Below, piece after piece: positions 36,862-48,320 of a stretch of 64,000 nucleotides of DNA. Origin of the DNA: Salticus scenicus (Eukaryota; Arthropoda; Arachnida; Araneae; Salticidae); the NCBI GenBank assembly GCA_963930645.1, contig OZ005650.1:67880018-67944017 (forward strand), given 5' to 3'. Numbering within the stretch: position 1 is the stretch's first letter; each line of letters opens with the position of its first letter. Under the pieces are notes generated by a model. It saw only the letters and a program-made list of their open reading frames with translations. It made no database searches and was not told the DNA's origin. The position numbers and the translations under genes were made by a program.

Positions 36862-37194
36862 CTCTTCACCTTCTCTGAAATAAGTAAACACTTCGAAAAC
36901 AATGTCATGCTCATTTAATTGCATTCCAAAAAAGTGAGACTAGTTTCACTGGTAGCAGTGTAACACAAAGGATCGTATTTTTGCAAGACGTATATATACG
37001 ACCGAATAGTTAAGGGGTTAACATAAGAACTGAAAACTATGTGAAATAAGAGCAATATCTAAACAAATGAAACTAAAATCATAATATGAAGAAATAGAGT
37101 CCACCACATCTTAAGACAGGTGGAGCGGGTTAAACATGTTTTACAAAAACCAAACTTTGCTCCAAACTTCTGAAAATAATAGCTAAGATGGTAT
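36862..37194. repeat. Unassigned, with a scrap of a dispersed repeat
   Basis: 'ccaccacatcttaagacagg' (37091-37110) is the reverse complement of the sequence that the hAT-like element at 38074 interrupted, and serves as an empty-site relative. No gene was seen. Confidence 0.5.
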
Positions 37195-37225
37195 TTACAT
37201 ATATATATATATATATTAATTGGTG

Positions 37226-37263
<38 letters not shown>

Positions 37264-37448
37264 TATAATTGTTGATACTTATAAACGAACTTTGTATGAA
37301 TTAAATCATATAAATATATATTATGATTTAAAATAACTATTGGTACCGTTTGACTTGTATAAGGCTACAGTTCCATACGCCGTTGTTTGTTGATTAACCC
37401 AAGTCTTCTTTCCTGATGCTTGATCATTGTAATGGTAAATTATGTATG

Positions 37449-37481
<33 letters not shown>

Positions 37482-37525
37482 TATATATAGAGAGAGAGAG
37501 AAAGATAGATAGATAGATAGATATA
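37195..37525. repeat. Cluster of (TA)n, (A)n, (GA)n and (GATA)n microsatellites
   Basis: TA runs lie at 37198-37216, 37241-37266 and 37447-37489. They are followed by (GA)n at 37490-37502 and (GATA)n at 37505-37523. The 97-codon minus frame across them is low-complexity and is not a gene. Confidence 0.9.
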
Positions 37526-38073
37526 GCATACTGGATTTCTATGATTGATATAATCTTAATTTTGTATAGTGAATATAATTTAAATTCATTGGCCAACATC
37601 CATTGTATGAACAATGTTTTTTTTTTTTTTTTTTTTTTCCCTATGGCAATTCAAATCCAATATATTTCTTAATTTAAATGAATTTATAGATTATGGATGT
37701 AAATATGCTTAATGGAATTGAAGAGAATATTTCGTAAATCATAACCCACTTGTATTTGTATTATATGAGACTATTTAAATAATTTTAATAACAAAATTGT
37801 TAAAGCTTACTATATATATGATTGCTTATTAGTGTAACATGATTTTGACATATATTAATATATTGTCTGAAAAATTAAAATTGCTTGCTGAATAATTTTA
37901 ATTTTAGTAAAATTTATTAATTTTTTTATATGTATTAATTTTTAATTTTTTGCAGTAATTATTATCTATATTTTAACTTTTTTTCTATGTTATCATATGA
38001 TCTTGCAATGGATTTGGGGAAAGATGGGCCCCATCAAACGGGTTTAATCCGCTCCACCCGTCTTAAGCTGTGG

Positions 38074-38572
38074 TATAGCACGGGCCGGAACTGTGGTGCA
38101 CGGACCGGAACTGTGGTGCACGGACCGGAATTTCGAGGCCCGGGCCCGGCCCGTACGAAAACTTTACTTACCCGGCATGCATAATATTTTGAATAGCAAA
38201 CCATCTAATATTACTTTAAATAAAATATATTAATTTCGAGGCACGCTAAAAATATTTGCGAAAAATCAGATTTCAGACATACTCACTGATAGACAATTAA
38301 ATTGACGTTACAGACACTTTTTTAACAAAATAGAACTTTATGTGACATACAAGCCTGTAAAATTATGTAAAATAAATAACTGAAGAAATATTTTATCATT
38401 TTCCTTTTTCGTTGATTAACGAGGAAACCAGAAAAAGATTCGGGCCGACGCGGCCCAGCGAAAATTTCATTCAGGCCTGGCCCGAGCCTGAAAATTTTTT
38501 TTAAGCCCGAACCCGGCCCGGCCCGGCCCGGTCCGAGAGCAAATTCAAAATTTCGGCCCGTGCAGACCTCTA
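38074..38572. mobile_element. hAT-like non-autonomous element with GC-rich ends (499 bp), second family member
   Basis: It starts 'tatagcacgggccggaac' at 38074 and ends '...cgtgcagacctcta' at 38572. The flanking 8-mers AGCTGTGG (38066-38073) and AGCTGCGG (38573-38580) match at 7 of 8. The ends are built of 'gcccggcccg' words, like the element at 31685-32422 but with a different GC-rich unit. It lies in a dispersed repeat whose uninterrupted relative is at about 37085-37115. A 27-bp word ('ctgtggtgcacggaccggaa') is duplicated at 38091 and 38111. Confidence 0.75.
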
Positions 38573-38724
38573 AGCTGCGGTGCTCTCTGCCCCTTCTTCT
38601 AGTTGTTATTATTATGTTCTGTTGTACATTTTTCAAATTTCTTATATATTATCTCATATCTCATATTGTATTCTTAAGTAATGTTGCATTATATGTATAT
38701 TTCAGTTGCATGTGCTAAGTCTGC

Positions 38725-39165
38725 ATTCTCCGGGATATGCGGAAAGTCCGCATTTTCAGGAGTGCTTCGGACGTCCGCATTTTCAGGTGTGTTCCGGAGG
38801 TCCGCACTTTCAGCTGTGTTTGGGAGGTCCGCACTTTCAGGTGTGTTTGGGAGGTCCGCACTTTCAGGTGTGTTTTGGAGGTCCGCACTTTCAGGTGTGT
38901 TTGGGAGGTCCGCTCTTTCAGGTGTGTTTCGGACGTCCGCACTTTCAGGTGTGTTTCGGACGTCTGCAGTTTCAGGTGTGTTTCGGACGTCCGCACTTTC
39001 AGGTGTGTTTTGGACGTTCGCACTTTCAGGTGTGTTTCGGATGTCCGCATTTGCAGGTATATGACGTACGTGTTGACGTATGTCTGCATTTTCAGGTATA
39101 TATCATCACATATCCGCAATTTCATGTTTTATGATGTGTCTGCATTTTCAGGTGTAAGTAACATG
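38725..39165. repeat. 27-bp minisatellite, about 13-15 units
   Basis: The unit 'gtccgcactttcaggtgtgt' plus 'ttgggag' or 'ttcggac' repeats with a 27-bp period. It is homogeneous in the middle (about 38790-39050) and degenerate at both edges. Because 27 is a multiple of three, three plus frames and one minus frame stay open (up to 175 codons) and encode only 9-residue repeats such as VRTFRCVWE. No promoter, splice or start context supports a protein. Related scraps ('tgtccgca', 'ggtccgcattta') occur again at 40440-40650. Confidence 0.9.
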
Positions 39166-39269
39166 TCCCATTTACCGCTGTTTGCCAGACGTTGGAATTT
39201 CCAGAGGTATGCCATATTTCATATTTCACGTGTGCATCATACGTCCATATTTAAAAAAAAATAAATAAA

Positions 39270-39760
39270 AAGTCATGATTTATTAATACAGTACAAGAGA
39301 TAAATTTGATCTTAGTTTTGGGGTCAATACGGGCAGGAATAATAATTAGACTTTAGTTATCTCAAATGAGACTTGGACCATTATCATGAAAATACTTATT
39401 CCAAGAACTATTCCAATGCTTATGAAACAATTCATCTAAAAGAAGCTTAACCTAACTAGAATATTTTTACCATAAAATATGAATTAAAGTAATAATAAAT
39501 ATCGCTTCAGTTTTTTTTTTTTTTTTTTAATGGAATAATACATAAAATAAAATGTACAATAGTATGAAGGGACATGAGGTCCATTGCGCCTAGGAAAGTA
39601 TAATAATTTGCTACTGAAACAAACAAAAAGGAGACTGTTGTGAACATCATTAAACTTTCCTCTAAATCCTACTTTATAACAGTACTATTTACTATTGAAC
39701 TTGCACAAAAGTTTAATCATAGCTTTTAACTATAAATATTTTACCTATGGAATTCGGTTA
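39270..39760. other. AT-rich stretch, no gene seen
   Basis: Only a poly-T run (39511-39528) is notable. Confidence 0.6.
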
Positions 39761-39799
39761 AATTTTAATCAACAGATGCTGAGATACAATCATACGTAA

Positions 39800-40240
39800 A
39801 ATCATTGACGGTGAGTAATAGTAGCACCATCTGTCGGCCGATATGCACCAAAATTGAATCAGCATACTGTTTCGTAACGGCCCACTCATATAGCAAGTTT
39901 TGTGCGATTATATACAATAGAATTTCTGATATAGCTTTCGAGTCCACGTAGAAAAATGCAGCATGTCAGTGCCGGAGAAAATGGCAGCATAGCAACGCCA
40001 CCTATCAGCCAATATGCACCCAAATTGAATCAGCATAATTTTCCATAAAGTTTCTCTCACATATCACGTTTTTATTAATTATACACAATAGAACCTGAAA
40101 TGTAGCTTTCCCTTAAATGGGAGAAATCACATTATGGCAGAGCCAAAAAATTAAGCGATTTGCACGAAAAGTTAAAAGGCACTAATTTATACTATATATA
40201 AATTTATTTGAAATTCTGCCTGAGATATAGTTTGCAAAAA
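39800..40240. repeat. Two-unit tandem repeat (~165 bp)
   Basis: 'gcaccatctgtcggccgata' (39831) and 'cgccacctatcagccaatat' (39995) start similar units, both followed by 'tgcacc.aaattgaatcagc'. The wording resembles the 'cgccacctgttgagctatt' section of family 1 elements, so this is probably an old relative. Confidence 0.6.
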
Positions 40241-40400
40241 ATTTCTATCACACACACATATATGGATAAACAGATTTACTAAATCTTTCCAATAAGATTT
40301 TGGACTTCCTAAAACGTAATAATCCATCGAAAACCGGTAGCTCAAAATTTTTACGAATACAATATTTTCTTGTATAAAAATATAGTAGAAAATTACAAAA
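40240..40400 (-). mobile_element. Family 1 Helentron-like 5' fragment
   Basis: The reverse complement of the family 1 5' region: 'tttctatcacacacacat', 'aataatccatcgaaaacc', 'tttttacgaatacaatattt'. It ends in decayed subterminal sequence at about 40390. Confidence 0.65.
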
Positions 40401-40659
40401 AAAGAAAAAAAAGAAATCAAAACTATCGCAAAAGTGTGATGTCCTCAATTTCCGGCATATATGCTTGTGTATATGAGGTCCGCATTTACCTTGCAAAAAT
40501 AGGCATTCGAAATTTTTTTAATTTTGAAAAAATAAAGGTAACATACGTTTAACTGGTGATTTCTAAAAGAAAATATGAAATTTCATAACGATAGATAATT
40601 AATTTAAGCATGTCCGCAATTTGGCGGTTTACACACACCGTCCGCATTTTACGGCTCCG

Positions 40660-41537
40660 GGGAACATTTGTGTGTGTATGTATGTCTGTGAGTGAACACG
40701 CTAGCGTCTAAACGCTTTGTTCGAATAAGCTGAAAGTTGGTACGTATATTGTAAATCACCATAGTACGAACCCTATAGATTTTGGTGAATCTAGCACTTA
40801 GTTTTTTTACAGGGACACAAAGAAAAATTCTTTATCATTACGGCCTATGGAACCAAAATCTTAAAAGTGCGATAGCATCTAAACGCCTTATTCAATTGAG
40901 CAAAAAATTTATACGCATATTATAGGTCACAGATACTAATACTGTATAGATTTTGGAGAATCTAGGACTTATAGTTTTCTTACAGGGACATAAAGAAAAA
41001 TTCTTTATCATTATGGCCAATGGGGCCAAATTTTTAAAAGTGTGATAGCGTCTAAACGCCTTATTAATATAAACAAAAAATTTGTACACATGTTATAGGT
41101 CACAGTTTCACACACTGTATAGATTTTGGTGAATCTAGCACTTACAGTTTTTTTACAGGGACACAAAGAAAAAATCTTTATCATTATGGCCTATGGGACC
41201 AAATTTTTAAAAGTGCGATAGCATCTAAACGCCTTATTCAATTGAGCTGAAAATTTATATGAATATTATAAATCACTGTTGCACTAACTATAAGCATTTT
41301 GGTGAATCTAGCATTTATAGGTTTTTACAGGGACACAACGAAAAATTCTTTATCATTATGATCTATGGGCTCAAAGATCAGTAGCGTTAAATAAAACATC
41401 GTGTAATATATGGAGAAAAATACTCAAACACTCTATGATTTTCTCCCTTTTGTTTGTTTAACAACTCCTCTTTCTTTACTTTATCTACAAAACTGTTAAT
41501 TACTCAATGTTCGGAAAGTCGAGTGGAGTCACTCCAG
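40660..41537 (+). mobile_element. Family X Helentron-like element, copy A, with 173-bp tandem units
   Basis: The 3' end is complete: subterminal repeat TGTTCGGAAAGT (41508-41519), then hairpin GAGTG-GAGT-CACTC and terminal CCAG (41534-41537). The core is a tandem array. 'gggacacaaagaaaaattc' or variants start at 40812, 40985, 41158 and 41329-41330, a period of 172-173 bp, each unit containing 'gcgatagc.tctaaacgcc'. A (TG)n/(TATG)n microsatellite precedes it. The 5' terminus is missing or diverged; scraps of the 27-bp minisatellite unit lie there. Confidence 0.8.
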
Positions 41538-42027
41538 ATTTTTTTAGTTCTATTGTATGATTTATTATTCCTGTTTTTTTCCGCAAGTATATTAATTTAT
41601 TCTTTTTAAATATATGTTGTAATGCTTTGTTGCATTTTGTACGATTGTTAAAAAAAAAATATGTATTCATATTAAGATCGGAAAACAAAATTTCAAACCG
41701 AAATATATCATAACTGCTATGTCATAATATTTTTTTAAGTACCATAAATATCTTTTTGTTAATCCATTGAGCTAGTAAAGCCGAAACAATTTTTCAGAAA
41801 TTCTTGAAAATTTTTGTATTTCTAAGTTTCACTAAATTTTATTTACGTCTGTCTCATCTTAAGGGGTATTTCTGCTTATCGTTGCCAAAGCCAATGTTAT
41901 TCAATGGGGAATTTTGTCCCATTATAATTCATGAACTAATGCATATTTTTAAATTCCGTTTTCACATTTAGAAAATTCACAATTGTTAAACTGGTTACCG
42001 CTTTCTAGGTTTTATAAATGTTTATTA

Positions 42028-42910
42028 TTACTTTCTTCTATATGTAATATAGAGAAAGTATTGGATTCGTAAAAATTTTCGACCTCGGGTTTTTGATGAA
42101 TTTACACGTTTTGAGAGCTGTAGAACACGATTTGACCATTTTTACTTTCTTCTTTCTTCAATAGAAGAAAGCATTGGATTCGTAAAAATTTTCGATTTCC
42201 GGTTTTTGATGGATTTACACGTTTTGAGAGCTGTAGAACACGATTTTACCATTTTTAGAAAATGTCTGTCTGTCTGTCTGTGTGTGTGTGTGTGTGTGAC
42301 AAAATTTTGTGGCAACTGTATCTCTGGAACTACTGCACAGAATTTCATACAAATTGGTATGTAGTTGCACCTTGACATAAATTAGTGCCTATCAACTTTT
42401 GGTAAAAATCGTCTTACAGGTTGCGTTGCCAAAAAACTTAGAATTTTTTTTTTTTTTCTGTCCCCTTAATTTTATCAAACTCCCACGGTTTCCGTGTTCT
42501 GACAAACTTAAACTAATTTTTGCATTTTCCCCCTAATTTTGTCAGTCCCACGGTTCCCGTGTTTTGACAAACTTCAACAAATTTTCACATTTTACCCAAA
42601 ATTTTGTCAAAGGCCCAATTTTTTTTTTTTTTTTTTTTTAAATCTCTCCTTTTAATTCTATCAAACTCCCACGGTTTCCGTGTTCTGACAAACTCAAACA
42701 AATTTTTGCAGTTTCCCCCCAATTTTGTCAAAGTCCCACTTTTTTTTTTTAATTATTGTTACTGAGTGAATTTGTATAGGAAAATATAGAAGAAAGTCTC
42801 GTGGTGGCCACAACATACTAGTTAGAAAATGTCTGTGTGTGTGTGTGTGTGTGACAAAATTTTGTGGCAACTGTATCTCAAGAACTACTGCACAGAATTT
42901 CTTACAAATT

Positions 42911-42945
<35 letters not shown>

Positions 42946-43389
42946 GAAATTTAACCAGACTTGGTATTTAGTTGGCCCCTGACATAAACTGAGGCTGATT
43001 AGATTTGGGGATCAATCGTTCAACAGGTGGCGCTGTGATCGTATTTTTTCTAAATTTTTAACATGGCAGTATACGAAAAAAATTCGTATAAATGTACATA
43101 ATGAGAGTTATTCTTAACCTGTGATTGTGAAATTAATATGAATTATTGATAATAGTAGTAGTTAATTAGGAAAAAAAAAATTGGGGCATCGCTTCCCCCC
43201 GTAGGGGGAAGTACCCCCCCCCCCCTCCCCGGGGGGTGTAAATTTTCAAGATCGGTATCTTTCGAAAGGTCTCGTCAATACCTTTAAAACGAATGGTTGA
43301 ACTATAAATATGTGGTAATTTAAAACAAAGTTATCGATTTTTTTTACTTTTAACGAAAAAAAAAAAAAAAAAATGAAAAAAAAAAAATC

Positions 43390-43431
<42 letters not shown>

Positions 43432-43496
43432 AGTTACTGCGTGAATTTATATAGGAAAATATAGAAGAAAGTCTTGTGGTGGCCACAACATACTAG
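42028..43496 (+). mobile_element. Family 1 Helentron-like element, outer copy, interrupted
   Basis: The 5' start TTACTTTCTTCTATATGTAA is at 42028. It runs to 42141, is interrupted by another family 1 copy (42142-42821), and resumes at 42822 with 'ttagaaaatgtctgtgtg'. The 3' end is 'gaagaaagtcttgtggtg' plus 'gccacaacata' and CTAG (43493-43496). The stem TTGTGG-TGG-CCACAA near the 3' end is perfect here. It contains a C/G-rich foldable block at 43194-43237 and long poly-T/poly-A tracts. Confidence 0.8.
42142..42821 (+). mobile_element. Family 1 Helentron-like element, inner copy (680 bp)
   Basis: It starts TTACTTTCTTC at 42142 and ends ...CACAACATACTAG at 42821. The host reads 'accattt' before and 'ttagaaaatg' after; joined, these give 'accatttttagaaaatg', which is present uninterrupted in the inner copy itself (about 42250-42266). 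The insertion is therefore precise, without target duplication, and in a T|T context. Inside are (TGTC)n/(TG)n (42265-42298) and a three-times repeated 'tcccacggtttccgtgttct' module (about 42481-42720). Confidence 0.85.
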
Positions 43497-43975
43497 TTTT
43501 ATTTTAAAGCTGCAAAATGCGAATTTTCACTATGTGAAATTTTGCATTTTGTGAATTGAAAAAAATTAAAAAATTTTAAAAATCTATTTTTTTGAAAGCG
43601 ATAACCAGTTTAACAATTGTAATTTTTTTAAATGTGGAAGCGGGATTTAAAAATATCTATTAGTTCATGAGTTATAATAGGGCAAAATTCCTCATTGAAT
43701 AACACTGGCTTTGGTTTCAGGCGACGCAAACTACAGTTTCCTCTGTACAAGAAAATTTAAAGCGAATGTTATCTTCATGTTCGTTACGTGAAGTTCCTTA
43801 AATTTTATTTTTTTAAGGAAGATTCTCCCTGTATTCTCCAAGTCTTTTCCTTCTTTCTTCCCCATACATTCCTCAAAAAATTGCATTTGATGTGAATTAG
43901 AAAGAATTGATACAATTAAAGTTAATAATACAGAATCTGAATTTTCCTTAGCTTATTTAACATTTTATTTATTTA

Positions 43976-44020
43976 CTAGCAGGCTACGCCCTCTTCGCTG
44001 GTCACTATATTTAAATGAAT
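43976..44020 (-). mobile_element. Helitron-like 3' end, H1-related
   Basis: CTAG at 43976-43979 is followed by 'caggctacgccctcttcgct' and 'ggtcactat', almost the same as the H1 3' end at 8689-8720. No 5' end was found in the following 1.7 kb, so its extent is unknown. Confidence 0.55.
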
Positions 44021-45514
44021 TTTCAAAAGAGTTGATTCACTATTTTTGTATCACATTATAAATAAAAAATAAAATAAATAAAAAATACCTATGTTGAATT
44101 TACCTATATTGAATGCATTTCAGTGCATAATATACCTATATTGAATACATTTCAGTACATAATATAAACTTAATGAAAGTGATATGTTTGACAGCGTATT
44201 TGAAAATTAAAAGCAATATTTCAATGTGCACATATACTTTAATATGCAAAACAAAATAATTGCAGTGAAATTTAAAAATAAATAATTTAATGTAACACCA
44301 CTGCGTTACTGGAATTTCATATAATTTCTTTTAAAACACATGCTTTCATAGTATAAGAGATGTGAATGGAAAGGTATCAATGATTAAATGCTATATATTA
44401 TTTTATCTTGAAAATAACGTTTACACTGTATATATAAATAAAAGGAAAAAGCAAATTCAAATAAGAAAATCTATGTATAATTTAATTAATATCAAAGCGT
44501 CACTGAAAATTTGATATCATTATTTTTAAAACCCGTATTTCTAATTCTTATAGCCATAAAGTACAGTGCTGCGTCACAAACTTTTAACCCGTTATGGGTT
44601 TTTTGTATTAATAGATTATACTGTTAGTTTGACCACCCAATTTCATTATGACTTTGTGTAAAAACCATTAGGAATTAAAAGTTATACTGTAATGTACTGA
44701 TAAGAGATGGACCTCTGTCTCTTGTTGCGTTTCTGTCATAGTAAAATGTATGAGATAAAGAGAGATGTAATAAAATCAAAGTATTTCAGTTATTTAAAGC
44801 ATTTTGGAAAGCATTAAATAATAACTTTCGTTATTTGATATAATACCTATTTTTTGCATCTATAATTTCAAATAATATGTTTGGGGGTTTAATGTAGTTT
44901 TTATGAAGTTGTGAAAATATCATTGTGTTCGAGACAGGGAAATGAAAAGGAGACCCTAAAGGGGAAAATACCGGCTGCTATTATCGTAACAGTCTAACAG
45001 GCAAAAGTGCATTAAACTCGTCGATATTGACTATTCATTGGGCTGGAACCTCCCTTGTTGCTGTATTTCTCATACTTGATGGAAAAGAAAGAAAATTTGA
45101 TTTTTTGTACGTTCTCTTTTTACAGATGGACTACTTCCGAACCTGATGTGACTCGTGATTTTGGTATTTCTGAAATATATCTGCTTCATGGGTATTAATG
45201 TTGAATGATGGGTTTAAAAAAAAAAAAAAAAAAAAAACTTTAATAGGTTTCTTTCTTTTCTTTTCTCTCTCTCTCCTTTTTCTCTCGTACATTTCAAACA
45301 TAGTATTTTTTTTCGCTGATTATTAACAACTGAATTTGTCTTAAAACATTTTTCTCCTCATCAATGTGCAAATTAAAATCATATCTTTTAATTATTTTAT
45401 TTTCATTTTGATAAATTTTGTTGTTTTTATTCTCTTCTACTCCCATAATTGATTTTCGTTAATCTTATTTAATTATCCGGGTGAAATGGTACCATGAACG
45501 ATTTTGACGATACG

Positions 45515-45547
<33 letters not shown>

Positions 45548-45645
45548 GGATATTATTAAAAAGTTTTTGGGTATCTCTGTACGTCATGTTTTTGCGCATT
45601 AAATCTCGTTAAGACCGGAGGCTTACGTCTTAAAGTGGTTTTTAC
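44021..45645. other. AT-rich stretch, no gene seen
   Basis: It contains short local duplications ('cctatattgaatacatttca' near 44105 and 44131) and homopolymers. No coding region is recognised. Confidence 0.55.
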
Positions 45646-45650
45646 AAATT

Positions 45651-46525
45651 ACACTGGTGTTCAAAATTTAAGCAACAACCTGTTTTCTCGTTTTCTTCTT
45701 TTGCGCATAATTTTTAAACATATGAACATAAAATTTGGATGGCATGTTCGTTATATCATATCATTAACCGAATTTTATAAAACTTTAATGTAAGTATTAA
45801 TTTTTAAGCTAATAAATATTCATTTTTTTTTTTTTTTTTTTTTTTTCCAAAAATAAGCTTTGGAAAAAATGAAAATTTTTAACAATTTTAGAAAAGAAAA
45901 CTTAATGAAAAATGGTCATAAGGATGCATTACAGATAGGTGAAGATGCACATGCATCCATGTGTTTGATTAAAACCATATCTTTTTACCTTCACTTTTCT
46001 GTTTCTTCTTTTTTTCCGCATGTGAATAACTTTTTAAAAAATATATATACAAACATGAAATTTGGATTAGATGTTCATTATGAAACTATTTATCGACATT
46101 TTTGTTATCCTGATGATGATCATAGTTTACAAATTATTAATTATTAATTATTATTATTTTTTTTTAATGTGTATTATAAAAGAAAGTTAATACAGAAAGA
46201 AAAATTGAGATTCAGAGTAACATTTCAAGGCATGTGCGTCTTTATCTATTTTTAAAGCATCCTTAATATCACTTTCCATTAAGTTTTCTTTTCTAAAGTT
46301 ATTGAAATTTTTCATTTTTTTTCCAAATCATATTTTTTGAAAAAAAAAAAAAAAAAAAAAAAGGAAGAAGAGTTATTGGTTTAAAAATTGTTGCTCATGC
46401 TAAAATCATGTAAAATTCGATTAATGGCATGATAACGAACATGCCATCTAAATTTTATGTTCATTTGTTTAAAAATTATGCGCAAAAGAAGAAAACGAGA
46501 AAACAGGTTGTTGCTTAAATTTTGT
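45651..46525. mobile_element. Tc1/mariner-style non-autonomous element with ~100-bp inverted repeats
   Basis: The left end 'cactggtgttcaaaatttaa' (from 45652) leads into 'gcaacaacctgttttctcg', 'ttttcttcttttgcgcataa' and 'acataaaatttggatggcat'. The right end (46415-46525) is the reverse complement, ending 'gttgttgcttaaattttg'. The last ten or so bases of the right end differ. A diverged extra copy of the end lies inside (about 45990-46100). The 95-codon frame at 45860-46147 is built from these repeats and is not a gene. Confidence 0.75.
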
Positions 46526-46539
46526 ACTTTAGGCCCTTG

Positions 46540-46680
46540 GCACTAAGGTTTCGGAATTTTTTCGAATTATTACAGACATTCATGTCGGAAACCGGTGTTC
46601 TAACCTTGCACCAGAAAACTGAAAGCCATAGCGCTAACTATTCCGATAGCCTAATGACTTCTATGCTTCATAGTCTTTTT
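46540..46680 (-). mobile_element. Possible decayed tRNA-derived SINE head
   Basis: On the minus strand 'atagttagcgctatggcttt' and 'aggttagaacaccggtttcc' resemble the A- and B-box spacing of a tRNA-like promoter. The match is loose. Confidence 0.35.
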
Positions 46681-46689
46681 ATTATAAAA

Positions 46690-48288
46690 TATTTAGGATT
46701 ATTATATACATATCTATATTTAAAGAATGGAATCAGTGATTAAAAATTAGTTTAGTGCTTTTCATTCGATGATTCCAAATGTTTTAAATGCTCGAACAGC
46801 CCATGTGCATCCAAGAAATAACTTTTTTTTTTTTTTTTTTTTTTTTAATGGCTAGGTATTTTATATGTGCTTATTAGTATCACTAGAAAATTTTAAAAAT
46901 CTGAAGAAGTTTGTCAAATGAGTATAATTACAAGTTTTTTTTTTTTTCTTTTTCCACAAATTTTTAAAATCACACATTCGTTTTTGCGAAGAGATGTTTT
47001 ATGATTTTGTTTTTGCAATTTTTGGAACAGAAAATGAAGACTAAGTTAAAAATATAAAGATGTTATATTCAGTTAGGCATAAATTGGACAGATGCCATTG
47101 TTAGTGTTAGTATTTTTGTTGAGGGGAGGGAAAAAAAAATTATTAAAGCTTATTTACTGACCATTGGGGCGAATGCCCCTTTTACTCTGAGTTATTTCGA
47201 ACTTCATATTGAAATGGGGCTTATAGAACAAGAGGACCAGCGAATCGGAAAACCCTTTCTTTGATAGTCAACTGTTCTGTTTTTCTCCTCGGACGAGCAG
47301 TCAAATACAAAAGAAACACTTCCTGGAGAAGACAGGTGAAAAGTGCTCTGGAACTTCTTTCTTTGACCAAATAATGATTGGAGCACTAGTCACTTCTTGA
47401 TTGAAGCAACTGAACGCCGTGCTATTAACGTACATATTCCAGCAAAACTTTGAATAGCCTCTAAAAGTGACTATTCGATGTGCCAAAAATTATTATTGTT
47501 ATGAATGATTGTTTTATATTTTGGCAAAAGCCTTTTTGCAATTCAATGTATATTTAAAAATAAAATTCTTATAATATATTAAAAATTTCCTTTAAAAATT
47601 TGTTTTAATTTCTTTTTGTTTTAATATTCGATTTTTTCTGTTTCTCATAAACATATATATATATGCATTTCTATGAAATATATTTACCATGGATTTTAAA
47701 AGTATAATATCGTAATTTATTATTATTATTATTGCTGAGATATATATATAGCTTATAGAGCACGGTGGAAGAAGATAAGGATTTCTATACTCATAAAATA
47801 GTTAAAAAAAAAAAAAAAAAAAAAACATGCATTGTTGCAATGCATACTATTAATAGAAAATCTCATATTTCCCTAAAAAGTTTTACCGACGTTTAAATTA
47901 ATTATTTAGGTTTTTAAAATTGTTTTATTGCTCACTAGAGAGAAATTTTTATGAAATTTACACAAGAAATATTTTTTTTAATTCAATATTTGCAGCCAAT
48001 TCTGGACACAGGCTATAATCCCTGCATGATTGTTGCTATAATGTTGCTCAAATTTTGGCATAAGTGATTTTTATATCCTTTGATCATTTTTCCTTTTTTC
48101 ATCGAGTTTTATTTCTAAAATTTAAATAGTTTTATTCCTTTTTTGCATTATATGAAATAAATGCAAAATTGCAACTTCCTATATGTTTATCAAATTTGTT
48201 TGCTTTCGTATGCAAGGATTAGACAGCTTTTCCCTCATAAAATTACAAATTCCCCTTTTTATGGAGGAGGACGGGGGTGGTAGAGCAC

Positions 48289-48320
<32 letters not shown>

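Larger units (their letters stand above)
41860..43735. mobile_element. Foldback/MITE element split by a nested pair of family 1 elements
   Basis: The left part (41865-42010) contains 'gccaaagccaatgttattca', 'ttcatgaactaatgc' and 'acaattgttaaactggttac'. The right part (43590-43732) carries the same words as reverse complement ('ataaccagtttaacaattgt', 'ttagttcatgagttataata', 'gaataacactggctttgg'). Removing the insertion 42028-43496 would leave an inverted-repeat element of roughly 400 bp. No superfamily is assigned. Confidence 0.7.

Noticed and set aside
38725..39165. CRISPR-like array
   Set aside because: The units are contiguous without unique spacers, and the genome is eukaryotic.
38681..39264. 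Long overlapping frames of 127, 142, 175 and 136 codons as a repetitive protein
   Set aside because: All arise from the 27-bp minisatellite. A period divisible by three keeps frames open without selection, and no start, splice or promoter context supports a gene.
45860..46147. 95-codon plus-strand frame as a transposase fragment
   Set aside because: The frame lies on internal copies of the element's terminal repeat and shows no transposase motif.
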